Shown piece after piece: positions 32,471 through 40,839 of a stretch of DNA of 64,000 nt. The position numbers were made by a program, and so were the translations under genes. The DNA lies in NCBI RefSeq assembly GCF_000368565.1, contig NZ_KB849544.1, positions 219,064-283,063 of the forward strand, read 5' to 3'. Numbering within the stretch: the first letter of the stretch is position 1; every line of letters starts with the position of its first letter. Source of the DNA: Acinetobacter gerneri DSM 14967 = CIP 107464 = MTCC 9824. GTDB lineage: Bacteria; Pseudomonadota; Gammaproteobacteria; Pseudomonadales; Moraxellaceae. The notes beneath the pieces are model-generated. The model saw only the letters and a program-made list of their open reading frames with translations. It searched no databases and had not been told where the DNA came from.

Positions 32471-33223
32471 ATGATTGGATCGAGAGAATGGATGAATATA
32501 AATGCAGGAAATCTTACATTTATTGAAAAAATTAAATTTATAAATCAAATAATTTTTCCAATAAGTTTGAGCTATGCTAAATCAAAAGTTAAGGCATCTG
32601 CCCCAAGCTCTCTCGATATAAAAACTGTGCAACTTCCCGATTCAAATATTATAAAAAATGCTATAGCGACATTAGAACATACTCAAAATACCGCGATTAT
32701 CAATCATTCATGGCGCTGCTTGTTTTGGAGTATTGCGATCGCAGCGCATAAAAATTGGAAATATGATATTGAGGAATTGGCACTTGCTTGCCTGCTACAC
32801 GATATTGCTTTGGTTGATCACAAAGATGAATTTTCAGGCTGCCAATGCTTTACTTATGAAAGTGCATTACGTGCTGAACAATTATGTGAAAAACATCAAT
32901 ATAACGAGATTAAAACAGCCAATATTTCAAATGCAATTTGCTTACATATGAATGGAATATTGAATGAAAAAGATAGCAACCTAACAAAAGAAGTTTTATT
33001 GCTACAGAAAGCAACTTCATGTGATGTGATCGGCACAGATTTAAATCTTATTGGTCAAAATTTTCAAAATCAACTTTTAAAACAATACCCCAGAGAAAAT
33101 TTTAACTCACAATTTAAACAACTTATGCAGCATGAAATCACAAAACATCCAAATTCTAGAGCCGCAGTTTTACAGAAACTCGGTATGAACATCATGATTT
33201 CATTTTCTTTTTTTAAAGAATAA
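32471..33223 (+). CDS. HD-domain metal-dependent phosphohydrolase-like protein
   Basis: A 250-residue protein with an HD domain: NHSWRCLFWSIAIA provides the first His, LACLLHDIALVD the HD pair, and AICLHMNG a later His. The arrangement resembles cyanamide-hydratase-like and general HD hydrolases; substrate is unknown. GAGGTG precedes the ATG. It is followed after 18 nt by an interrupted hydrolase gene with GGAG, so the two form an operon. Confidence 0.78.
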   Translation: MIGSREWMNINAGNLTFIEKIKFINQIIFPISLSYAKSKVKASAPSSLDIKTVQLPDSNIIKNAIATLEHTQNTAIINHSWRCLFWSIAIAAHKNWKYDIEELALACLLHDIALVDHKDEFSGCQCFTYESALRAEQLCEKHQYNEIKTANISNAICLHMNGILNEKDSNLTKEVLLLQKATSCDVIGTDLNLIGQNFQNQLLKQYPRENFNSQFKQLMQHEITKHPNSRAAVLQKLGMNIMISFSFFKE

Positions 33224-33241
33224 GCTTTCGGAGAATAAATA

Positions 33242-34051
33242 ATGTATTTAGAAAAAATGATAAATTTCCAAAATAAGACGTCTATTTTAGTTGATATTTT
33301 CTATGATTCATCAAATAAAAATACCGTGATTCTTCTTCCAGCTTTGGGCGTAGCACTTAGTAAATATCAGAAATTAATAGAAATATTATGTGAAAATAAA
33401 ATTAATATTATATGTGCAGACTAGCCAGGTTGTGGGCGAAATACTCCAAGTGTTTCTAAAACCTTTGACTATGGTTATCTCGATCTAATCAACGATTTTA
33501 TTCCCTCTTTACATCAAATTGCGATAGAAAAAAACATGCCAAATCTCACAATTTTTGGTCATAGTTTGGGTGGTCATTTAGCCACTTTATATGCGCAGCA
33601 AAAAGTAATTAAAGTGATTGGCATTGCAACGGGTAATATTGGACTAAAATATTGGAATGCTCTGGGTAAAATAAATATTTTAAAAGTTGCCACAATCATC
33701 AATTTAATGATTTTAAAAGATGGTTATTTTGCTGGATATAAGATCGGTTTTGGTTATAAAGAAGCAAAAACACTGATGAGAGATTGGAGCAAAACAATTT
33801 TCACAGGAAACTATAAGCATATTCTTAAAATAGATTCCATTTCATCAAATCAAGCCTTATTTATATCACTCGAAAAAGATGATTTTGCACCTTTAAGCTC
33901 CACGCTAGGATTGAGTCAATATTTTAAAGATCCTCAAATATTAGCTTTAGATTTAAGTACTCAAATTGAAGGAAACCAACACAGTGCTTGGATCAAAAAG
34001 CCAAATGAAATAGTAGATAAAATCACTCATTGGCTTGATGATCAAAAATGA
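33242..34051 (+). pseudogene. Serine alpha/beta hydrolase interrupted by an amber codon
   Basis: The frame starts with a good ribosome binding site (GGAG, 8 nt) and is open to 34051 except for TAG at 33422-33424, codon 61. Around it the sequence reads ICAD-stop-PGCGRNTPSVSK, where hydrolases of this type have ADYPG or ADLPG, so a single base change would restore it. Downstream, the nucleophile elbow GHSLGGH is intact, as is the C-terminal HSAW. The frame has no other damage, so the mutation is recent, or the codon is read through. The gene overlaps the convergent LysR gene by 10 bases. Confidence 0.8.
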
Positions 34052-34941
34052 ATACGATGCTGATTTTGTTCTACGATATTTAACCATGCACGTGTTGCTG
34101 GGCTCATCGCGACCGTCGTATTCCAAGCCATACTAAGTTTCCAATTTAAATTTGGCTGTTCAAGTTTTGAAATATTATATTTGTTTAAATCCAATTGCTC
34201 ACAGTAGATTTGCGGCAACAATGCCACCCCCATATTTGATTCAATCATTTTTGCAATGAAATCCCATTGGCTACTTTTGCACACTACATTTGGCTCAAAA
34301 CCGACAGAATTTGCAGCTTTTATAATCATATTATTCAATGTAAAAGTATCAGAAAAAAGTAAAAATGATTCCTCTTTTAATTCTATCATTGAAACGGTAT
34401 CTCTATTTCGCCAATGCGATGCTTTAATTGAAAGTAAGCACATCGGAGAATCGACCACAGGAATGGATGAAAAAATAGGTCTTAAATTACCTAAAAGCAC
34501 ACCGACATCTATACTTTTATCAGCAATCGCTTCTTCGATACTATTTGCCCCAACTTCTAAAAAATTGAGTTGAATATCTGGATATTTTTTATGGAAAAGT
34601 GCAATAAGTGAACTAAATAAAACCGAACCTAAAGGTGGCAATCCTAAAGTCAGTTTACCTTTTTTTAATGATTGTACCTGAGCGATAGTTTCATAAATAT
34701 CACGTTGCTCAGATAGCATCTTTAAAGCATGCTGATAAATAAGCTCGCCTGTATATGTAAGTGTAACTTCACGCTTTCTACCAGCCTCACCTTTTTTAAA
34801 TAGCGCAGTGCCCAACTCCTCTTCCAAGCTATTGATTGATTTACTAATCGTAGGCTGAGTCATATACAAATGCTCAGCCGCTAGACTAAAACTTCGGCAC
34901 TGAACAATTTCAACAAAGACTTTAAGGCTTCTTAAATCCAC
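34042..34941 (-). CDS. LysR-family regulator (CidR-like)
   Basis: A 299-residue regulator with N-terminal helix-turn-helix LRSLKVFVEIVQCRSFSLAAEHLYMTQPTISKSINSLEEELG and a LysR effector domain (KGKLTLGLPPLGS). I place the start at a GTG (34941) because AGGA lies 8 nt upstream and the protein then begins Met-Asp-Leu-Arg-Ser-Leu, typical of the family; an ATG at 34983 is the alternative. It is divergent from the cidA/cidB-like pair, as CidR is. Control by acetate or overflow metabolites would be the analogy. Confidence 0.85.
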   Translation of the reverse strand: MDLRSLKVFVEIVQCRSFSLAAEHLYMTQPTISKSINSLEEELGTALFKKGEAGRKREVTLTYTGELIYQHALKMLSEQRDIYETIAQVQSLKKGKLTLGLPPLGSVLFSSLIALFHKKYPDIQLNFLEVGANSIEEAIADKSIDVGVLLGNLRPIFSSIPVVDSPMCLLSIKASHWRNRDTVSMIELKEESFLLFSDTFTLNNMIIKAANSVGFEPNVVCKSSQWDFIAKMIESNMGVALLPQIYCEQLDLNKYNISKLEQPNLNWKLSMAWNTTVAMSPATRAWLNIVEQNQHRIHF

Positions 34942-35041
34942 AATATTATTCCTATAAAGAATAATTTTAATTAAATTATTCATAATTTAACATAAATATC
35001 AGCATTAAAATAAGCTGTCTTCAAAATTAAGCTGTTGCAAA

Positions 35042-35482
35042 ATGTCAGTTCCATTAAGTTATTCTTCAAAAGCTAATCAGATTGCTAGGATACTCATACA
35101 AGTCGGTCTACTAACATTATTCTGGTGGATCGGCTCAGTTTTACAGCAATTTTTTCACGCGCCAGTTTCTGGAGCTGTGATTGGTTTATTCATGGTTTTA
35201 ATTGGATTATTAACAGGAATATTCAAGTTAGAATGGATTAAAACTGGATCAGATTTTATCTTGGGAGAGCTTGTCCTATTCTTTATCCCATGTATGGTAG
35301 GTTTGGTTAAATATAAAAATCTATTGGTTACAGAGGGTTGGGAACTCGTTCTATCCGTTGTGATTGGTACAATTTGTGTGATGGTTATCACTGCATTCAG
35401 CGTATATTTTGGTTTTAAAATCGAAGAAAAATTAAAAAATCTGCATCGCACTTCACATCATATTCATCAAGCTGGAGAATGA
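35042..35482 (+). CDS. CidA/LrgA-family holin-like protein
   Basis: A 146-residue inner membrane protein with four predicted helices and the family motif FHAPVSGAVIGLFMVLIGLLTGI. LELVLFFIPCMVGLVKYKNLL is also conserved. Members act as holin-like regulators of murein hydrolase activity and programmed death, and in some species export small acids. The stop overlaps the start of the LrgB-type gene. Confidence 0.88.
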   Translation: MSVPLSYSSKANQIARILIQVGLLTLFWWIGSVLQQFFHAPVSGAVIGLFMVLIGLLTGIFKLEWIKTGSDFILGELVLFFIPCMVGLVKYKNLLVTEGWELVLSVVIGTICVMVITAFSVYFGFKIEEKLKNLHRTSHHIHQAGE

Positions 35483-36180
35483 TCATGGCTTGGCTCTCAA
35501 TTTTATGTTTTATCGGTACTCTGCTTGCTTATTTTATGGCGAAAAGAATACATAAAAAATATCCATATTTATTGCTATCTCCCGCAATTTTATCATCAAC
35601 TGTGTTGATTATTATCATGATAAGTGCACAAATTCCTTATGATACTTATATGCATGATAGTCAATGGATCGTTTGGATGTTAGGACCTGCAACCGTTGCT
35701 TTTGCTATCCCTATTTATGAATATCGTAGCATTATCAAAGAACATATCATTGCAATCAGCATGGGTATTTTTTTTGGTATGTTTGCTGGCATGCTCAGTT
35801 CATTTTATTTAGCAGAAATGTTTCATTTCGACAAATCAACAACTTATAGCCTCATGGCTCGCTCCATTTCCACACCATTTGCGATGGAGCTTACACAACA
35901 TGTCGGCGGATCTGTAGATCTTGTGATTTTATTTACCATGATTACAGGCATTATCGGCATGGTTATTGGTGACGTAGTTTTAGGTGGAATACGTTTAAAA
36001 TCACATTTTGCACTTGGCGCATCACTTGGCAATGCTGCGCATGGATTTGGTACGTCAAAAGCCTATAGTCGTCATCGTGAGGAAGGGGTTATTGCGAGTT
36101 TAACCATGGTTCTTGCTGGAATATTCATGGTACTTGTAGGACCTTTTATGGTACACATGATCGTTTTTACTTTGGCTTAA
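35479..36180 (+). CDS. CidB/LrgB-family membrane protein
   Basis: A 233-residue protein with seven or so helices. It shows the LrgB hallmarks GPATVAFAIPIYEY, SISTPFAMELTQHVGG and GAAHGFGTSKAY with GASLGNA. It overlaps the CidA-like gene by 4 bases and is its usual partner. Relatives have been linked to glycolate/pyruvate export and to cell lysis control. Confidence 0.9.
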   Translation: MIMAWLSILCFIGTLLAYFMAKRIHKKYPYLLLSPAILSSTVLIIIMISAQIPYDTYMHDSQWIVWMLGPATVAFAIPIYEYRSIIKEHIIAISMGIFFGMFAGMLSSFYLAEMFHFDKSTTYSLMARSISTPFAMELTQHVGGSVDLVILFTMITGIIGMVIGDVVLGGIRLKSHFALGASLGNAAHGFGTSKAYSRHREEGVIASLTMVLAGIFMVLVGPFMVHMIVFTLA

Positions 36181-36323
36181 TCTCTATTTTTAATAGATAT
36201 TATTATATGAAAATGCAACAAATTCTCGCAATTTCATATAACGAATATTTTGAAAGAAAATTTCCCACTGCTCTATAAAAGTTTTAGACTTTTTAGATCG
36301 TTTATATCTCATTGGAAATATTG

Positions 36324-37049
36324 ATGATCTATATTGCACTTGCCCTAATCGGTATTGTTTCTGGGATGATCAGTGGTGTAGTCGGCACAGGTTCATCGAT
36401 TATATTATTGCCTATCTTGGCCTATATTTTTGGTGCAAAACTGGCTGTTCCTATTATGGCGATTGCCTCTATTATGGGAAATATTTCACGTGTTATCTTA
36501 TGGCGAAAACAGCTCAATATTAAAGCCTTTTTACTGTTTACCAGTCTGGGAATACCTGCAACAGTACTCGGGGCTAAAACACTCTGGATAATGCCAGCCA
36601 CACTTTCAAATATCTGTATTGGACTGTTTTTTTTAGTTTTAATACCGATCCGCAGATATACTAAACGCCATCAGTTAACAATCAAAAACTGGCAGATGGT
36701 CATCATTGGCGGTATTTTAGGCTATATCACAGGTGTAGTTTTTTCAACAGGTCCACTGCTTTTACCTGTATTTAGTGGTTTTGGACTTACTAAAGGTGCT
36801 TTATTAGCGACGGAAGCAGCTGCTTCATTTGCGATATATTTCACGAAAAGTTTAACATTTGGTGCGCTAGGCGTTTTACAAAAAGATATATTAATTGCTG
36901 GTGTAGCAGTTGGTTGCTCACTCATGGTGGGTAATTATTTAGGTAAATCATTTGTGCTTAAAATGTCTGAAAAAACATTTAATCTAGCAATTGATGCGAT
37001 GTTACTTTTAGCAGGATGCTCGATGCTTTGGGAAGCATATTTCCATTAA
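36324..37049 (+). CDS. TauE/SafE-family permease (probable sulfite/organosulfonate exporter)
   Basis: A 241-residue membrane protein with eight helices and the duplicated TauE/SafE pattern (GIVSGMISGVVGTGSSIILLPIL; GGILGYITGVVFSTGPLLLPVF). The ATG at 36324 is preferred to the TTG at 36312. Its position near a persulfide-response module that yields sulfite makes a sulfite-export role attractive, but it lies 5 kb away and is not in that operon. Confidence 0.82.
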   Translation: MIYIALALIGIVSGMISGVVGTGSSIILLPILAYIFGAKLAVPIMAIASIMGNISRVILWRKQLNIKAFLLFTSLGIPATVLGAKTLWIMPATLSNICIGLFFLVLIPIRRYTKRHQLTIKNWQMVIIGGILGYITGVVFSTGPLLLPVFSGFGLTKGALLATEAAASFAIYFTKSLTFGALGVLQKDILIAGVAVGCSLMVGNYLGKSFVLKMSEKTFNLAIDAMLLLAGCSMLWEAYFH

Positions 37050-37117
37050 AATCTCAGGAAATGCAGTAAAAAAGAGATAGGGAAATATGCTAAAAAACTG
37101 AATGTACCTACTCTATT

Positions 37118-37861
37118 TTATATTATATAGAAACCCAATATAATAAAACTTAAAAGACTCGTTGTTTCAATTATTTCAATAGCTGCACCTATGGTATCAC
37201 CGGTTACACCACCAATCCTTTGTATAAATTTATGACGCAAAAATAACATGACTACGCACATGATAATGATCGTAATTATCCCTTGCCATAAAAAATATAT
37301 ACCGCAACTTAATCCTATGATCAAAACAGCAGTAGCCATCTTTTTTGGAATATATTTGGCAATAGATGAACCTAAACCTTTTTCACGAACATATTGAGTG
37401 GTTAAGAATAGAAATAATGGAACAAGACGTCCAAAAATCGGAAAAATAAGCAATGCAATATATTGTTTTTGTGATAATAATACATAAATTGCAGACCATT
37501 TGAGTACACAATTTATAATTAAACTCAATACTCCGATAGGTCCACACGCGGGATCTTTCATAATCGTAAGCGTACGTTCACGATCACCAAAGCCTCCAAC
37601 CCAAGCATCAGCAGTATCAGCCAGACCATCGAGATGTAAGCCACCTGTAAGCCAAATCCAAACAACTAAAACGATAGATGAAAGTAAAATAATCGGTAAG
37701 GCTTGAAGTGAAAAAGCAATCGCAAATAATATTCCACCAATCAATAAACCAATAAAGGGGTAAAACAACAAAGACTGCGCATTTTGTTGTTTTGTCGGCA
37801 TGGATTTAAGTTGAATTGGAAATGTTGTCAAAAACTGTAATGCAATGAGAAAAGGTGTCAT
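37118..37861 (-). CDS. cobS: Adenosylcobinamide-GDP ribazoletransferase (cobalamin synthase)
   Basis: A 247-residue inner membrane enzyme that joins adenosylcobinamide-GDP and alpha-ribazole (phosphate) to give adenosylcobalamin (phosphate). The motif TGGLHLDGLADTADAWVGGFG, with its Mg-binding acidic residues, and GRLVPLFLF are clear. It is the last gene of a five-gene operon, overlapping the phosphatase gene by 4 bases. Confidence 0.95.
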   Translation of the reverse strand: MTPFLIALQFLTTFPIQLKSMPTKQQNAQSLLFYPFIGLLIGGILFAIAFSLQALPIILLSSIVLVVWIWLTGGLHLDGLADTADAWVGGFGDRERTLTIMKDPACGPIGVLSLIINCVLKWSAIYVLLSQKQYIALLIFPIFGRLVPLFLFLTTQYVREKGLGSSIAKYIPKKMATAVLIIGLSCGIYFLWQGIITIIIMCVVMLFLRHKFIQRIGGVTGDTIGAAIEIIETTSLLSFIILGFYII

Positions 37862-38466
37862 TTTACAGTTTCCTCAGTGAGTTTTAACTCTAGATTTTCT
37901 GTTAAATATAACGTATTCAGTTGAGCTAATTCCGCACCCATCTTTAAAATATCATCTAGTGGTTTTTGCATTGCTAAACATTTTAAAAGCTTAATTACAC
38001 CACCATGCGTCACAATCAATACTTGATTCGCATTGTATTTCGTTGCAACAATTTGAATTTCTTTTAAAGCGCTTAAGATACGATCGCGAAAATCAAATAA
38101 TGATTCACCTTTTGGCGGAGTGAAACGTGTTGGAAACTGCCAAAAATTGGCTAAAAGTTCAGGTGAATGTTGATAAATCTCAGCTATCGCTATCCCTTCC
38201 CATTCACCAAAATGCATCTCTTTAAGATTGACATTTTGATAGATGGGTAAATGATATTGATCTGCTATCTGCTGTGCAAATGCATTGCAACGTTGTAAAG
38301 GTGATGTAAAAATCACATTCCATTGCACAGGATTTTGAATTGACTGTTCTAAGGCAATATGCATTTGTTTTTTGCCCAGCTCAGTCAACGCATCATCAGT
38401 CGAACCACGTAAAGTGTGACCTAATTGAGTTTCTCCATGACGTAGCAGATCAATTCGAAGTAGCAT
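37858..38466 (-). CDS. cobC: Alpha-ribazole phosphatase (histidine phosphatase)
   Basis: A 202-residue phosphoglycerate-mutase-like phosphatase with the catalytic RHGET at residues 9-13, an acidic GEWEG motif and the second His in VTHGGVIK. In the cob operon it should dephosphorylate alpha-ribazole 5'-phosphate or cobalamin 5'-phosphate in nucleotide-loop assembly. It overlaps cobS by 4 bases and lies 22 bases after cobT. Confidence 0.87.
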   Translation of the reverse strand: MLLRIDLLRHGETQLGHTLRGSTDDALTELGKKQMHIALEQSIQNPVQWNVIFTSPLQRCNAFAQQIADQYHLPIYQNVNLKEMHFGEWEGIAIAEIYQHSPELLANFWQFPTRFTPPKGESLFDFRDRILSALKEIQIVATKYNANQVLIVTHGGVIKLLKCLAMQKPLDDILKMGAELAQLNTLYLTENLELKLTEETVK

Positions 38467-38488
38467 CTAACTTAATACCCCGTGATAT

Positions 38489-39541
38489 TTAAACTTTTTC
38501 ACCAATCACCGCAGCCTCAGCAAAGGTTGCCATATTATTGTGTAAACTGCAGGCTAAGCTAATAACACCAAGCGCAGCACCTGCGCCACTTCCCTCACCT
38601 AAGCGCATGTTTAATTTCAAAATAGCTTCAGCACCAAGTGCTTCCAATAGTCGCACATGACCATATTCAGCTGATTGGTGTCCAAATAACATCCATTGAC
38701 GAACTTCTGGATTGAGTCTAGTCGCAACCAAAGCAGAGACTGAACTAATAAAGCCATCAACGACCATCGGCATGCCTAACTGCGCGCAGCGGATATAAGC
38801 ACCTGTCATCGCTGCGATTTCTAAACCGCCAACGGCACAAAGTGCTTTAAATGCATCATCTTTCACATATTCAGAATGTAATTGAATAGCATTATTTATG
38901 ATATTTTTCTTGTGATTTAATTGCTCAGCACGAATACCCGTACCAACACCTGTCAACTTTTCAGCATTTTCATTTAATAGAAAACAAGCAACCGCAGAAG
39001 CTGAACAGGTATTGCCGATCCCCATTTCACCCGCAACAAAAATTGAAGCATGATCGGAAAATGCTTTCTCAACACTCTCTTTACCTAGTGCTAAAGCGGC
39101 AAGACATTGCTCCTCATTCATCGCTAGCATTTTGGCAAAGTTATGCGTACCTGGCATAATACAATGACGTTCTACACCTTGATAATCATAAATATCACCC
39201 ACAGAACCACAATCCACGACTTGTAAAGTTGCGCCATATTGCTTGGCAATTACACTAATACAAGCACCGCCTGTGGCAAAATTTTGCAGCATTTGTCGAG
39301 TAACCGCTTGAGGATATGCGGAGATATTTTCTTCCATTACGCCATGATCGCCTGCAAAAATACTGATCCAAGGATGGGGTATCTCTGGTCTTGCTGTACC
39401 TTGCAAACTCGCTAAAAGCACCGCGATATTTTCTAACTCTGATAAAGATCCTGTTGGTTTTGTTAACTGTAATTGTCGTGCTTCAGCCTGCGCCTTTGCA
39501 TTTTCATCTACAGCTTTACATTTTTCCAAGAACCAACTCAT
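38489..39541 (-). CDS. cobT: Nicotinate-nucleotide--dimethylbenzimidazole phosphoribosyltransferase
   Basis: A 350-residue enzyme that makes alpha-ribazole 5'-phosphate from nicotinate mononucleotide and the lower-ligand base. Family segments ISIFAGDHGVMEENISAYPQAVT, GEMGIGNTCSASAV and RLGEGSGAGAALGV (with the catalytic Glu) are present. It overlaps cobU by 4 bases. Confidence 0.95.
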   Translation of the reverse strand: MSWFLEKCKAVDENAKAQAEARQLQLTKPTGSLSELENIAVLLASLQGTARPEIPHPWISIFAGDHGVMEENISAYPQAVTRQMLQNFATGGACISVIAKQYGATLQVVDCGSVGDIYDYQGVERHCIMPGTHNFAKMLAMNEEQCLAALALGKESVEKAFSDHASIFVAGEMGIGNTCSASAVACFLLNENAEKLTGVGTGIRAEQLNHKKNIINNAIQLHSEYVKDDAFKALCAVGGLEIAAMTGAYIRCAQLGMPMVVDGFISSVSALVATRLNPEVRQWMLFGHQSAEYGHVRLLEALGAEAILKLNMRLGEGSGAGAALGVISLACSLHNNMATFAEAAVIGEKV

Positions 39542-40059
39542 GCTTTTTCACCTTTTAAAACCATTGGAAAACCTGCCACACAGAATGTGACTTTATCTGC
39601 TATTTGACCTAATTGTTGGTGTAATCGTCCAGATTCATCAACAAATTTTCGACTGATTTGTCCCATAGGGACCACGCCGAGCCCCGTTTCATTACTCACT
39701 AAAATAATTTCAGATTTAAGTATTTTTAGTGTGCCTAATAGTTTTTCACATTCAACTTGCTGTAATTCTTGGCGTGTATCGAGTAGAAGATTACTCATCC
39801 AAAGTGTTAAACAATCCACTAAGATCAAGTGATTTTCACGATCTATTTCAATCAATTTTTCCGCTAAATAAAGTGGCTCTTCAATCAATGTCCAATGATC
39901 AGAGCGTTGTAATTGATGATGCTCGACACGAACTTGCATTTCATCATCCAAAACTTGTGCTGTCGCGATATAGCTCACATCAAGATTTGAATCTTTGGCG
40001 ATCGTTTCAGCTAAACGACTTTTGCCAGAACGTGCTCCACCTAATATCAGTTGAATCAT
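39538..40059 (-). CDS. cobU: Adenosylcobinamide kinase / guanylyltransferase
   Basis: A 173-residue bifunctional enzyme that phosphorylates adenosylcobinamide and transfers GMP to it. The P-loop GGARSGKS (residues 7-14), DEMQVRVEHHQLQR with the guanylylated His, and LVDCLTLWMSNLL are present. With cobS, cobC and cobT it gives a salvage-only pathway from cobinamide; no corrin-ring genes are seen. Confidence 0.95.
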   Translation of the reverse strand: MIQLILGGARSGKSRLAETIAKDSNLDVSYIATAQVLDDEMQVRVEHHQLQRSDHWTLIEEPLYLAEKLIEIDRENHLILVDCLTLWMSNLLLDTRQELQQVECEKLLGTLKILKSEIILVSNETGLGVVPMGQISRKFVDESGRLHQQLGQIADKVTFCVAGFPMVLKGEKA

Positions 40060-40685
40060 GCAACACCTAATTGAATATGGTCTTTTGGAAATAATGGCCC
40101 TTGCAAGGTATTTGCCTGATAGGTACCAAATATTATTTCATTAATTTCTACACTAAAATTGATATTTTCAACTTGTTCAATACGCTTAAGTACAACATCA
40201 CTTTCTGTATCAGAATGATACAACCCAAGTGTAATATGCGGACAATAGTTCAAAGCGGCAATTTCATTTGCATCTTCAATCAATATTTCACGTATTTTAT
40301 TTAGAGATCCTGATGGATCTTCAACCTCAACAAAAAGTGCACTACTAAAACTATTCACTTGCTTGATTTTTAATTTAAATGAAGTTAGAGCAGAATTTTG
40401 GAGTTTGAATCTTTGTTGTTGTAATTGCTTTTGTTCAAAATCATCATCAAAAAACTTAGCCCCATCTGTTAAAAAACCACAGATAAATAGACTAATATGA
40501 AACTGTCGAGTATTGGGTTGATAAAGCAGATCTGAAAATAAATTTCTAAGATGATTCAAATGATTAATCAAATGAATATTATCAATTTCTATATACCATA
40601 ATGCAAAATTATTTCTGCCATGATGCCACTCTGGATAGTCACGAGCTGTAGTTGCAATAACGTTGCTTGCAGGTTGTAAAAACAC
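40056..40685 (-). CDS. 2H phosphoesterase superfamily protein (2'-5' RNA ligase-like)
   Basis: A 209-residue protein with two H-x-S/T motifs, FHISLFICG and PHITLGLYHS, spaced as in the 2H phosphoesterase/RNA ligase fold. It is the first gene of the cobalamin-salvage operon and overlaps cobU by 4 bases, so it is translationally coupled. The fold hydrolyses cyclic nucleotide phosphodiesters; a role in cobalamin side-chain or nucleotide-loop repair is possible but speculative. No cobalamin riboswitch is recognisable upstream. Confidence 0.75.
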   Translation of the reverse strand: MFLQPASNVIATTARDYPEWHHGRNNFALWYIEIDNIHLINHLNHLRNLFSDLLYQPNTRQFHISLFICGFLTDGAKFFDDDFEQKQLQQQRFKLQNSALTSFKLKIKQVNSFSSALFVEVEDPSGSLNKIREILIEDANEIAALNYCPHITLGLYHSDTESDVVLKRIEQVENINFSVEINEIIFGTYQANTLQGPLFPKDHIQLGVA

Positions 40686-40766
40686 AGTTTATTTCACATA
40701 AAATCAGTAAGTCTATTTAAGCATGCTTTGAAAATTTTTAATCTAGTTATTGTCGTGATTTTATAC

Positions 40767-40803
40767 AATCCTATCATGAAAATTATTCATGATAGGATTT
40801 TTT
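40767..40803. terminator. Hairpin terminator after the acid phosphatase gene
   Basis: A perfect 14-bp stem AATCCTATCATGAA/TTCATGATAGGATT with a 5-nt loop. The T-run is on the plus-strand side, with a weaker U-rich stretch on the minus side, the direction of the neighbouring phosphatase gene. Confidence 0.7.
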
Positions 40804-40810
40804 GATATAT

Positions 40811-40828
40811 AGGGTCTGTTGACATTTT
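40811..40828. repeat. Solitary copy of an IS5-type terminal inverted repeat
   Basis: AGGGTCTGTTGACATTTT is identical over 17 of 18 bases to the right end of the insertion sequence at 27125-27981. No matching second end or transposase is nearby, so it is a relic or a lone end. Confidence 0.6.
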
Positions 40829-40839
40829 AATCTTATATT

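Noticed and set aside
40686..40766. Possible cobalamin riboswitch ahead of the cob operon
   Set aside because: The upstream region is short and shows none of the conserved B12-box sequence.
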